Origin: Ramlibacter sp.
GTDB taxonomy: Bacteria > Pseudomonadota > Gammaproteobacteria > Burkholderiales > Burkholderiaceae_C
Direction: 5' to 3'
Assembly: GCA_030831585.1 (NCBI GenBank)
Contig: JAURKV010000233.1
Coordinates: forward strand, 1-38,939
DNA: 38,939 nucleotides
Shown here one piece after another: positions 17,580 to 25,359 of this stretch. Position 1 is the first letter of the stretch. Each line of letters opens with the position of its first letter. The notes below the pieces were generated by a model. The model saw only the letters and a program-made list of their open reading frames with translations, did not search any database and had not been told where the DNA came from. A program made the position numbers and the translations under genes.

Positions 17580-18544
17580 ATGAAGAAATTGCTCACCCTC
17601 GCAATTGGCGTAATGCTCTCTTTCGGCGCCCTGGCGCAGAACTACCCGAATCGACCGATCCGGCTCATCGTGCCCTTCGCTGCTGGCGGCGGAACCGACC
17701 TCGTCGCCCGGGCGCTGGCACAGCGGCTATCCAAGGAGATGGGCCAGAACGTTGTCGTCGACAATCGGGTGGGCGCTAGTGGCGTCATTGGTACCGACCT
17801 CACCGCCAAGGCGGCGCCGGACGGCTACACCATCATGATTGCCACTCCGACGTTCACTGTCAATCCGGCACTGATCGCCAAGTTGCCCTACAACACCCCC
17901 AGGACTTCAGCCCTGTCTCCCTGGTTGCGACATCGCCGCACTTGCTGGCCATCCATCCCTCCATCCCGGCGCGCAATGTCACCGAATTGGTGGCGTACGC
18001 CAAGCAGCGCAACGAGCCGCTGACCTATTCTTCCGGAAGCGTGGGAGGCTCCAGCCACCTGGCTGGGGAGTTCTTCAGCAGCCTCGCCGGTGTCAAGATG
18101 CTGCACATTCCCTACAAGGGTACTGGCGAGGCGGCGTCCTCGCTGGTCGCTGGCACGGTCAACGCAGCGTTTCTCGATGTGCAGACCCTCCTGCCATTGG
18201 TCAAGGCTGGCCGCTTGCGGGCCATCGCAGTCACGGGTGCCAAGCGCCTGCAGATCCTGTCCGACCTGCCGACGGTGGCAGAAGCCGGGCCTGCGTTTGC
18301 AGGTTTCGAGTCGGGCGTCTGGTACGGCATCATCGCCCCTGGCGCTACGCCCACGCCCTTGGTTTCCCGTTTGAACGCCGAAATCGTTAAGGCGCTGGGC
18401 AGCGCAGAAATGCAAAAAGCGCTCCTCGATGTGGCCGCCGAGCCGGTGGGCGGTACCCCCCAGGCCTTTTCAGACTTGATCAAGACCGAGATCGAGCGCT
18501 GGGGAGCCGCGGTCAAGCGGGCGGGACTCGTCGCGACACAGTGA
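17580..18544 (+). pseudogene. Bug-family substrate-binding protein, broken by a one-base frameshift
   Basis: The first 106 or so codons encode a Sec signal peptide (MKKLLTLAIGVMLSFGALAQ) and the Bug start NYPNRPIRLIVPFAAGGGTD, up to LPYNTP. The reading frame then shifts, and the rest of the protein (LLAIHPSIPARNV to the end at VATQ) continues in another frame. Adding one C to the five-C run at 17896-17900 restores a continuous 321-residue protein reading NTPQDFSPVSLV. It is either a recent pseudogene, a slippage site, or a sequencing error. If intact it would be a second periplasmic organic-acid receptor for this cluster. Confidence 0.85.
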
Positions 18545-18660
18545 CGACGTGCGCATGGCGCCCTCGGTTGGAGAAGCCGCCATGCTCAGAGGTGGAGACC
18601 TTATGATGGTTATCCATTCCCTGCTTGGTCTGCGGGGCTCAGACTCATTGCCCCACCCAC

Positions 18661-19701
18661 ATGATCCTCGTCACCGGCGGTGCCGGCTTCATCGGAAGCA
18701 ACTTTGTCCATGGCTGGCTCGGCGCGATGGACGAGCCAGTGCTGAACCTGGACAAGCTCACCTACGCCGGCAACCCAGACAATCTCGCAGGCCTTGACCC
18801 GACGCGCCATGTTTTCGTTCATGGTGACATCGGTGACCGAGCACAGGTCGATGGGCTGCTCGCGCGTTACCAGCCGCGCGCCGTCATCAACTTTGCCGCC
18901 GAGACGCACGTAGACCGGTCCATCTCCGGCCCGGATGCTTTCCTCGCCACCAATGTGCTGGGCACGGCCAGCCTGCTGCAGGCGACCTTGGCGTATTGGC
19001 AAAGCCTGCCTGCATCGGAGCAGGCAAGTTTTCGCTTCTTGCACGTGAGCACCGACGAGGTTTACGGCACGCTCGGGCCCGCTGACCCGGCTTTCACCGA
19101 GGACCATCCGCACCGACCCAACAGCCCCTATTCGGCCAGTAAGGCGGCCAGCGACCACTTGGTGCGTGCTTGGCACCACACCTACGGGCTTCCGGTGCTC
19201 ACCACCAACTGCTCCAACAACTACGGCCCGAGGCACTTCCCGGAAAAACTCATTCCTCTGGTCATCACCCGGGCCTTGGCTGGTGAGCCGCTGCCAATCT
19301 ACGGTGACGGCCGCCAGGTGAGAGACTGGTTGCATGTGCAGGATCATTGCGAGGCGATCCGTCGTGTGCTGGAGGCTGGCCGTGTCGGCGAGGTCTACAA
19401 CGTTGGCGGTCTGAGCGAGTGCACCAACCTGGAGGTGGTGGCGGGCCTTTGCGCGGCACTCGATTCCCTACAAGCCCGCCCCGATGGCCGGTCTTACCGT
19501 GAACAGGTGACCCACGTGACCGACAGGCCTGGGCACGACCGCCGCTACGCGATCAACTGCGACAAGATCGTGCGGGAGCTGGGCTGGCGGCCCCGGCACA
19601 ACTTTGCGCAGGGTCTGCGCGAGACCGTTCGCTGGTACCTGGACAACCCCGGCTGGGTGGTGCGGGTTCAGAGCGGCGCCTACCGGCATGCTTCAGGCTA
19701 G
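18661..19701 (+). CDS. rmlB: dTDP-glucose 4,6-dehydratase
   Basis: RmlB makes dTDP-4-keto-6-deoxyglucose, the second step of dTDP-L-rhamnose synthesis. The 346-residue product is an extended short-chain dehydrogenase with the NAD motif GGAGFIGS, STDEVYG (catalytic Asp-Glu) and YSASKAASD (YxxxK). ATG at 18661 gives MILVTGGAGFIG at the proper place, though no ribosome site precedes it; a good one (AGAGGTGGAGA) instead precedes an out-of-frame ATG at 18603. It is the first gene of rmlBDAC. Confidence 0.96.
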   Translation: MILVTGGAGFIGSNFVHGWLGAMDEPVLNLDKLTYAGNPDNLAGLDPTRHVFVHGDIGDRAQVDGLLARYQPRAVINFAAETHVDRSISGPDAFLATNVLGTASLLQATLAYWQSLPASEQASFRFLHVSTDEVYGTLGPADPAFTEDHPHRPNSPYSASKAASDHLVRAWHHTYGLPVLTTNCSNNYGPRHFPEKLIPLVITRALAGEPLPIYGDGRQVRDWLHVQDHCEAIRRVLEAGRVGEVYNVGGLSECTNLEVVAGLCAALDSLQARPDGRSYREQVTHVTDRPGHDRRYAINCDKIVRELGWRPRHNFAQGLRETVRWYLDNPGWVVRVQSGAYRHASG

Positions 19702-19706
19702 GCGGC

Positions 19707-20633
19707 ATGAAGATCCTTTTGCTGGGAGGCTCTGGTCAGGTCGGTAGCCAACTGCTGGCAAGCCTCGCGCCTTTGGGTGAGGTGATTGCGCCGACCCGGG
19801 CATCAGGGTGGGATCTGTCGGATCCGGGCGACCTCGCCCTGCGCGTGGAGCAACTCGCACCCGAGGTGATCGTCAACGCCGCCGCCTACACCGCGGTTGA
19901 TCGGGCCGAGGCGGAACCTGCGCTCGCGCATCGGGTCAATGCCGAGGCTCCCGCGGCCCTGGCGACGGCGGCGCGCTCGCTGGACGCCTGGCTTATTCAT
20001 TTTTCGACCGACTATGTCTTCGACGGCCGTGGCAGCCGGCCCTGGTGCGAGGACGACCCCACGGGTCCGCTGTGCGTTTACGGCCAGAGCAAGCTGGCCG
20101 GCGAGCGGACCATACAGGCCCGGCACGCGCGACACCTGATCTTCCGTACCAGTTGGGTGCATGGGCCGCAGGGCGGTAATTTCATCCGCACCATGCTGCG
20201 CCTGGCCGGCGAGAGGGTGTCCCTGGCGGTGGTGGACGATCAGGTGGGCGCACCGACCGGCGCGCCGCTGATCGCCGAAGTCACCGCGCGCGCGATTGCG
20301 CGCGTGCAGCAAGCGCCACAACTGGCTGCGAAGCTGGCAGGCCTGTACCACCTGGCTGCGTCGGGTGAAGCGAGTTGGCGTGATGTTGCTTGCGAAGCGC
20401 TGGGGCATGCCAAGGCGCAGGGCGCCGCGCTGCGCTGTGGTCCCGAGCAGGTGCAGGCCATTCCCACAACGCAATACCCGACGCCAGCGCAGCGTCCCTT
20501 GAACTCTCGCCTGAACACCCGCAAACTGCGCGAGGCCTTCGGGTTTGCATTGCCTGCGTGGCAGGACGGCGTACACCAGACGGTGCAGGCCTTGCTGGCG
20601 GCCACCCCACCAACTTCCTCCTCAGAGGCCTGA
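19707..20633 (+). CDS. rmlD: dTDP-4-dehydrorhamnose reductase
   Basis: RmlD is the last enzyme of dTDP-L-rhamnose synthesis, an NAD(P)H-dependent short-chain reductase. The 308-residue product begins MKILLLGGSGQVGSQL (nucleotide-binding loop) and has STDYVFDG and the catalytic YGQSKLAGE (YxxxK). It starts 5 bp after rmlB and is followed 3 bp later by rmlA. Confidence 0.96.
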   Translation: MKILLLGGSGQVGSQLLASLAPLGEVIAPTRASGWDLSDPGDLALRVEQLAPEVIVNAAAYTAVDRAEAEPALAHRVNAEAPAALATAARSLDAWLIHFSTDYVFDGRGSRPWCEDDPTGPLCVYGQSKLAGERTIQARHARHLIFRTSWVHGPQGGNFIRTMLRLAGERVSLAVVDDQVGAPTGAPLIAEVTARAIARVQQAPQLAAKLAGLYHLAASGEASWRDVACEALGHAKAQGAALRCGPEQVQAIPTTQYPTPAQRPLNSRLNTRKLREAFGFALPAWQDGVHQTVQALLAATPPTSSSEA

Positions 20634-20636
20634 CCT

Positions 20637-21524
20637 ATGTCCAAGGTACGCAAAGGCATCATCCTGTCCGGTGGCGCTGGCACCCGTCTGCACCCGGCCA
20701 CGTTGGCCATCTCCAAGCAACTGCTGCCGGTTTACGACAAGCCGATGATCTACTACCCCCTGTCGACCCTCATGCTGGCGGGGCTGCAGGAGGTTCTCGT
20801 GATCAGCACGCCGCAGGACACGCCGCGCTTCGAGCAACTGCTAGGTGACGGTTCGCAGTGGGGCATGCGCATCGCCTATGCGGTTCAGCCTAAGCCGGAG
20901 GGCCTGGCCCAGGCCTTTCTGATCGGGCGCGAATTTCTGGATGGGGCCCCCTGTGCACTGGTGCTGGGCGACAACATCTTTTACGGCCATGACCTGGTGC
21001 CGATGATGCGGGAGGCGGAGGCTGCCCGTGACCGGGCCACTGTATTTGCCTACCGCGTGCGCGACCCCGAGCGCTACGGCGTAGTCGCTTTTGACGACCA
21101 GGGCCGGGCGACCTCCATCGAGGAAAAGCCTGTCCATCCGCGCAGCCACTACGCGGTGACGGGCCTGTACTTCTACGACGACCGGGTGTGCGAGCTCGCA
21201 GCAGGCCTTCAACCCTCGGCGCGGGGGGAGCTCGAGATCACCGACTTGAACCGCCTGTACCTGGAGCAGGGCCTGCTGGATGTGAAGACCATGGGCCGTG
21301 GCTTTGCCTGGCTCGACACGGGCACCCATGAGAGCCTGCTGGAGGCCTCCCAGTTTGTGCAAACCCTGGAGCAACGCCAGGGCCTGAAGGTCGCTGCGCC
21401 GGAGGAAGTGGCCTGGCGCAGCGGATGGATCAGTGATGCGCAACTTCTCGCCTTGGCCCGCCCGTTGGCCAAAAGCCGCTATGGCGAGTACCTGGCCGGC
21501 CTGATCGAGGAGGGCCGGCGATGA
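20637..21524 (+). CDS. rmlA: Glucose-1-phosphate thymidylyltransferase
   Basis: RmlA couples dTTP and glucose-1-phosphate to dTDP-glucose, the first step of the pathway. The 295-residue product carries the nucleotidyltransferase signature [16 protein letters not shown], then [25 protein letters not shown] and the substrate loop EEKPVHPRS. Length is that of the family (about 290). Its stop overlaps the rmlC start (ATGA). Confidence 0.97.
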   Translation: MSKVRKGIILSGGAGTRLHPATLAISKQLLPVYDKPMIYYPLSTLMLAGLQEVLVISTPQDTPRFEQLLGDGSQWGMRIAYAVQPKPEGLAQAFLIGREFLDGAPCALVLGDNIFYGHDLVPMMREAEAARDRATVFAYRVRDPERYGVVAFDDQGRATSIEEKPVHPRSHYAVTGLYFYDDRVCELAAGLQPSARGELEITDLNRLYLEQGLLDVKTMGRGFAWLDTGTHESLLEASQFVQTLEQRQGLKVAAPEEVAWRSGWISDAQLLALARPLAKSRYGEYLAGLIEEGRR

Positions 21525-22075
21525 AGGTCACGCCCACGTCCTTGCCCGAGGTACTGCTGCTCGAGCCAAAGATCTTCAGCGACGATCGGGGCTTTTTCTT
21601 CGAGAGTTGGAACCAGAGGCAGCTCGACGAGCGAGTGGGTCAGCCCTTGCGCTTCGTGCAGGACAACCACTCCAGGTCGCGTCGCGGTGTGCTGCGCGGC
21701 CTGCACTACCAAGTGCAGCAGGCCCAAGGCAAGCTGGTGCGAGTGGTGCAGGGTCAGGTCTTCGACGTGGCAGTGGACCTGCGGCGCAGCTCTCCCAGGT
21801 TCGGCCAGTGGGCGGGTGCGCGGCTTTCTGCCGAGGGCAAACAGCAGCTGTGGATCCCGCCGGGCTTTGCCCACGGTTTTCTGGTGTTGTCGGACACGGC
21901 GGAATTTCTCTACAAGACCACCGATTACTACGCGCCTGCCGCCGAGCGCACCCTGGTCTGGGACGACCCCCGGGTGGGTATTCGGTGGCCTCTGGCCGAA
22001 GTGGGCGGCGTAGCCAGTCTTTCGGCCAAGGATGCAAAGGCCCAGTCCTGGGCCGATTGCGACAAGTTCGACTGA
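21521..22075 (+). CDS. rmlC: dTDP-4-dehydrorhamnose 3,5-epimerase
   Basis: RmlC performs the double epimerisation before RmlD. The 184-residue product has the cupin-like core: the catalytic His in [26 protein letters not shown] with the partner Asp, and [15 protein letters not shown]. It is the fourth gene of the rmlBDAC set. No glycosyltransferase or O-antigen gene is next to the set in this window, so the rhamnose acceptor is not shown. Confidence 0.96.
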   Translation: MKVTPTSLPEVLLLEPKIFSDDRGFFFESWNQRQLDERVGQPLRFVQDNHSRSRRGVLRGLHYQVQQAQGKLVRVVQGQVFDVAVDLRRSSPRFGQWAGARLSAEGKQQLWIPPGFAHGFLVLSDTAEFLYKTTDYYAPAAERTLVWDDPRVGIRWPLAEVGGVASLSAKDAKAQSWADCDKFD

Positions 22076-22272
22076 GCGCAGGCCGGGCTTCAGCGTCCTT
22101 GCGCTGGCCCCGCGGCCCTGACCCTGCGTCTGTGCACAGCGCTTTGGCCCCATGTGATCGCGCTAGGGGCCAATTCAGCCGTTTCCATTCGTAAGTTCTG
22201 CGCGGGCGCTGGTGCCCATCCCCTAGCCCATCTGTAAGCCCTGAGGCTTCCGCTTACTGTTGCGCAGCACAT

Positions 22273-22299
22273 TCCTACATCCTGTGGGACAGGTCCTAC
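22273..22299. promoter_or_regulatory. Direct and inverted repeats upstream of the chitinase-like gene
   Basis: TCCTAC occurs twice with starts 21 bp apart (about two helical turns). Between the copies lies the dyad CCTGT-GGG-ACAGG (22281-22293). This is the geometry of a regulator site, with the chitinase leader immediately downstream. I cannot name the regulator. Confidence 0.35.
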
Positions 22300-22344
22300 T
22301 AGAGTCCCGCCATCGCCTGATACGGCCCCGCTAAGGGGTGTGGC

Positions 22345-22487
22345 TGGACGCCACGAAACCGACAGGCGGTTTTCCGCGGCCTCCCTGGTAACGCATGCAG
22401 CAGCTGAGCTGCACATGTGCTGGGCGAAGCCTTGCCTGATGAAACCGACTCAAGAGCGTCCACGCGACGCAGCAGGACTTCACTGAC
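22345..22487 (+). promoter_or_regulatory. Candidate structured leader RNA of the chitinase-like gene
   Basis: TGGACGC (22345-22351) is fully complementary to GCGTCCA (22456-22462), closing a 118-base element. Inside are a GCGG-TTTT-CCGC hairpin (22366-22377), a GCAGC-TGA-GCTGC hairpin (22400-22412) and a GGC-GAA-GCC hairpin. GAAACCGAC occurs twice (22355-22363 and 22441-22449). GCGTC can pair instead with GACGC at 22466-22470, just before the AGGA ribosome site at 22474-22477, and CGGTTT can pair with either AAACCG copy. Such mutually exclusive pairings are typical of riboswitches and attenuators. It does not match a riboswitch class I recognise, including c-di-GMP-I. Confidence 0.35.
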
Positions 22488-24011
22488 ATGCAACAAAGTG
22501 CTCGACTCCACTCCAAAACTACCTCCACGCTGGCCCGGGTTCGCCGAGGGATCGGCAGCGGCATCGACCGCGGGATCTATCGCGGGATCCGCCGCACCCG
22601 AATCGCTGGTGCGGCGCTGGTAGCCATCGGTGCCATCAGCGGTATCTTCGGCGCGGGCGGTGTCTCGGCCGCGGAGATCAGTCCCTACTTCCAGGGCTAC
22701 AGCGCCGGGACCCTGGTCGACGCCCTTCGCAACGACGGCCTGACCCATACCACCCTGGCATTTGCGGTGACGCGCGGCAGCTGCGCCTTCGACCCCTACA
22801 TCACGGACCGCATGGCCGATGCCCGCAACTACAGGGCAGCCGGCGGGAACCTGATCATTTCCATGGGCGGTGCCGATGGCGTGTACGCCGAAGTTGCTTG
22901 CACCGACGATCAGATGTTTGCCTTGATGGATAAGCTGATCACCGACTCGGGCACGCGCCGGATCGACTGGGACGTGGAAGGCCAGCAGCTGAGCAACCTG
23001 GACGCCACCGCCCGGCGAAACCGGGTGCTGCTGCGCCTGAAGGCCAAGTACCCTGACCTGCAGACCTCCCTCACTCTGCCTGCCTGGCTCAACGGCCTGC
23101 AAGCTAACGGCATGTCCCTGATGCGATCGACCATCGCCGCCGGCGTTCAGGTGGACCGGGTGAATGTGATGCTCATGACCTTTGGCGCCGAGAACCTGCG
23201 CACCATGGTTTCTCCTGCGACCCTGGCGCAGGCGGTGATCAACGGCTATGAGGCTGCCGTCAACCAGTTGGCCGGCCTTTACCCGGCTAAGTCGCGGGCC
23301 CAGATCCACGCCATGGCCGGCATGACGCCCATGATCGGTGTCAACGACGACGCTACCGTGTTCACGCTCGCGGATGCCCAGGCCGTGGCCAATTACGCCA
23401 AGGCCAGCGGTACCGGCATGATCGGCTACTGGTCCTTCCAGCGCGACCGCTCGCAAGATCGAACCGGCATGGGCTCGGTCAATGACTACAGCGGCGTGGT
23501 GCAGACTCAGGCGCAGTTTCTGCGGATCTTCAAGTCCGCCGAAGGACCGGTGGGCGCCCCGGCGCCCGCGCCAGTGGTCAGTCCTTCGCCTGCGCCGGTG
23601 ATCAGTCCATTACCTGCGCCGGTCGTCACCCCCACTTCAGTCTCGGCACCCGCGCCGGCTCCCGTGACTTCCCCGCCCACCGCGCCAGTCCCCGCGACGT
23701 GCGCCGCGTGGGATCCCGCCAAGTGGTACACAGTCGGCACCAAGGTCAACCGTCTGGGCAAGACCTATGTCGCCACCGGGGCGAATCAGAATTCACCGCC
23801 CGAATGGACACCCTCCCACTGGTTTGTCACCACCAGCTGCATCACCCCCGTGCCCGCGCCGGTTTGCACCGGGGTATCCTGGGTGATGGGCAAGTTTTAC
23901 GCCTCTGGCGCGCTGGTGAGCTACAACGGGCGCCTGTACAAAGCCAAATTCGACAACCCCTGCTACAACCCAACGATCAGCACCTACTACTGGGCACCAG
24001 TGACCTGTTGA
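22488..24011 (+). CDS. Secreted GH18 chitinase-like enzyme with two chitin-binding-like modules
   Basis: A 507-residue secreted protein. Residues 1-38 are unusually Arg-rich, followed by a hydrophobic stretch (about 39-58) and a likely signal peptidase site near GVSAAE. The catalytic domain (about 64-350) shows NLIISMGG and IDWDVEG; the latter is the GH18 DxxDxDxE motif with R at the first Asp and D160, D162 and the acid E164 kept. GMIGYWSFQRD near the end of the barrel also fits. A Pro/Ala/Val linker with repeated PAPV units (about 354-403) leads to two CBM5/12-like modules (404-445 and about 452-507) with WDPAKWYTVGTKV and SWVMGKFYASGALVSYNGRLYKA. It likely cleaves chitin or a related GlcNAc polymer outside the cell. 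It lies behind a long structured leader. Confidence 0.85.
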   Translation: MQQSARLHSKTTSTLARVRRGIGSGIDRGIYRGIRRTRIAGAALVAIGAISGIFGAGGVSAAEISPYFQGYSAGTLVDALRNDGLTHTTLAFAVTRGSCAFDPYITDRMADARNYRAAGGNLIISMGGADGVYAEVACTDDQMFALMDKLITDSGTRRIDWDVEGQQLSNLDATARRNRVLLRLKAKYPDLQTSLTLPAWLNGLQANGMSLMRSTIAAGVQVDRVNVMLMTFGAENLRTMVSPATLAQAVINGYEAAVNQLAGLYPAKSRAQIHAMAGMTPMIGVNDDATVFTLADAQAVANYAKASGTGMIGYWSFQRDRSQDRTGMGSVNDYSGVVQTQAQFLRIFKSAEGPVGAPAPAPVVSPSPAPVISPLPAPVVTPTSVSAPAPAPVTSPPTAPVPATCAAWDPAKWYTVGTKVNRLGKTYVATGANQNSPPEWTPSHWFVTTSCITPVPAPVCTGVSWVMGKFYASGALVSYNGRLYKAKFDNPCYNPTISTYYWAPVTC

Positions 24012-24082
24012 TTGGCATCCTGGCATTCGCTGGGTACGGGCGGCGCGACGGGGTGGTGACCCTGAACGCCTGCCAAGTACCG

Positions 24083-24111
24083 AAAAAAATGGCGCCCCTC
24101 GGGGCGCCATT
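24083..24111 (-). terminator. Intrinsic terminator of the ABC-type binding-protein gene
   Basis: On the minus strand an 11-bp perfect stem (AATGGCGCCCC / GGGGCGCCATT, GA loop) runs directly into a seven-T tract, 36 bp past the stop of the gene at 24147. In the plus direction the T-run is missing, so it would stop the chitinase transcript only weakly. Confidence 0.85.
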
Positions 24112-24146
24112 CGCATGAGTTCTCGGCGCAGGCCGAGGGGAGTCGA

Positions 24147-25175
24147 TCAGCGCGGCTGAGACTCGACTTCCTTGATCCAGCGGTCCACCAAGCGCCTGCG
24201 CTCGGCGGCCTTGCCATACTTTTCGAAGTCGTAGCGGACCAGGCGGACGTTGTCGATCGACGGAATGCGCGGGTCGGGCTTGAAGGTTTTGTTGGCCGGC
24301 ACCTGCAGGCTGTTGGCACGCGCGCCCACTTGCTGGCCGGCCGGGCCCATCAGCCAGTCGTAGTAGCGACGGGCTGCATCCTTGTTGCGAGCGCCTTTGA
24401 CCAGGGCGATGCCGCCGATCTCGTACGAGGTGCCCTCGCATGGCCCTGCTGACTCGACCGGGAACTTGTTGGTGATGCGCTCGTTGTCGAAGCCGAAGAT
24501 GAAGCTCACTCCCACTGCCACATCGCCCTTGGCCACGTCGCGGGCCTGGGCTTGGCCGCTTCGGGTGTAGGAGGCGACGTTGCGGTGGAGCTTCTTCATG
24601 TAGTCAAAGGCGGGTTCTTCGCCCATGAGCTGCACCAGCCCCGCCAAGATGGTGTAGGCGGTGCCGGAGGACGCCGGGTGGGAGATGCCAATCTCACCCT
24701 TGTAACGAGGGTCCAGCAGATCCTTCCAGCACTTGGGGGCGGGAAGGTTCTTCTTTTTGAGGAGCTCGGTGTTCCAGCCGAAGCCGATCGCGCTGGTGTA
24801 GAAGCCGCCCACGTAGTTCTGGCTCATCGCGTACTGCCGCACCGACCAGGTGTGCAGGTCCTTGAGGTAGTCGGGGCGGTATTGGTCGAGCAAGCCGACT
24901 TCGGCCGCCTGATAGAACGGGTCGCCGGTGCCGCCCCACCAGATATCGGTCTTGGGGTTGGCGGCCTCGGCGCGCAGTTGCGCCAGAGCCTCGCCGGTGG
25001 GCTTGTGGGTTTGCAGCACCCGGATGCCCGTGGCAGTTTGGAATTCGCGGGCAGCCAGATCGCACCAGCTGGCGTCAGTGCTGCACAGTGCATTGACGGT
25101 GTTTTGGGCGTGCGCGGCGGGGGCCAGCGTGCCCAGGAGAGCCAGCGCGAGGCTGGCTAGGACGGGACGGATCAT
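24147..25175 (-). CDS. ABC transporter periplasmic substrate-binding protein (iron(III)/polyamine type, orphan)
   Basis: A 342-residue family 1/8 extracellular binding protein. It has a Sec signal peptide (MIRPVLASLALALLGTL, cleavage near AHAQ), then DIWWGGTGDPFYQAAEVGLL, CWKDLLDPRYKGEIGISHP, SSGTAYTILAGLV and GGIALVKGARN. This is the pattern of ferric-ion and aminoethylphosphonate or polyamine receptors. The ATG at 25175 has GGAG upstream; an in-frame TTG at 25190 adds five residues. No permease or ATPase gene is near, so its transporter is elsewhere. The ligand cannot be assigned. It has its own terminator and is divergent from the thiolase gene. Confidence 0.88.
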   Translation of the reverse strand: MIRPVLASLALALLGTLAPAAHAQNTVNALCSTDASWCDLAAREFQTATGIRVLQTHKPTGEALAQLRAEAANPKTDIWWGGTGDPFYQAAEVGLLDQYRPDYLKDLHTWSVRQYAMSQNYVGGFYTSAIGFGWNTELLKKKNLPAPKCWKDLLDPRYKGEIGISHPASSGTAYTILAGLVQLMGEEPAFDYMKKLHRNVASYTRSGQAQARDVAKGDVAVGVSFIFGFDNERITNKFPVESAGPCEGTSYEIGGIALVKGARNKDAARRYYDWLMGPAGQQVGARANSLQVPANKTFKPDPRIPSIDNVRLVRYDFEKYGKAAERRRLVDRWIKEVESQPR

Positions 25176-25322
25176 CGCGGGGTACTCCAAATAACAGACA
25201 ACGATGACAACTGTAACCGCTACAGGATTCGATTCAGTGCTGTCCTCGGGCCGTCGTTGGGCCTCCTAGGGTCAGCTCGTGGCGGTTAGATCCAGCGGGT
25301 CTGGGCACGGCACCACAGCGGC

Positions 25323-25328
25323 GACAAT
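25323..25328 (+). promoter_or_regulatory. Possible -10 element of the thiolase gene
   Basis: GACAAT followed by AGAGGC lies 32 bp ahead of the start codon, in the divergent gap. It resembles other -10-like elements in this window; no clear -35 is seen. Confidence 0.3.
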
Positions 25329-25359
25329 AGAGGCTCGAGAATTTTTAGGAAAGACCCGC

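Larger units (their letters stand above)
22076..22487 (+). other. 412-base non-coding region between rmlC and the chitinase-like gene
   Basis: No convincing gene is seen. Contents from left to right: a weak stem CAGCG/CGCTG near 22093-22108 after rmlC, without a T-run; a duplicated TCCTAC at 22273 and 22294, 21 bp apart, around CCTGTGGGACAGG; and a structured leader candidate at 22345-22487. The length is unusual for this tightly packed segment and points to dedicated control of the downstream secreted enzyme. Confidence 0.6.

Noticed and set aside
8931-18544. Genomic island inserted at tRNA-Val
   Set aside because: The accessory cluster follows the tRNA, but no integrase is present, no second copy of the tRNA 3' end was found, and base composition looks similar to the flanks.
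18603-18797. Small gene starting at an ATG with a good ribosome site before rmlB
   Set aside because: The frame runs into rmlB coding sequence as an Arg/Pro-rich shadow and has no recognisable content.
18661-22075. O-antigen or exopolysaccharide cluster around rmlBDAC
   Set aside because: Only the four nucleotide-sugar genes are present; there are no glycosyltransferases, flippase or polymerase in the window.
22345-22487. c-di-GMP-I (GEMM) riboswitch before the chitinase-like gene
   Set aside because: The conserved GGGCAAACC and GACGCAAAGCC strings of that class are missing, although the element is structured.
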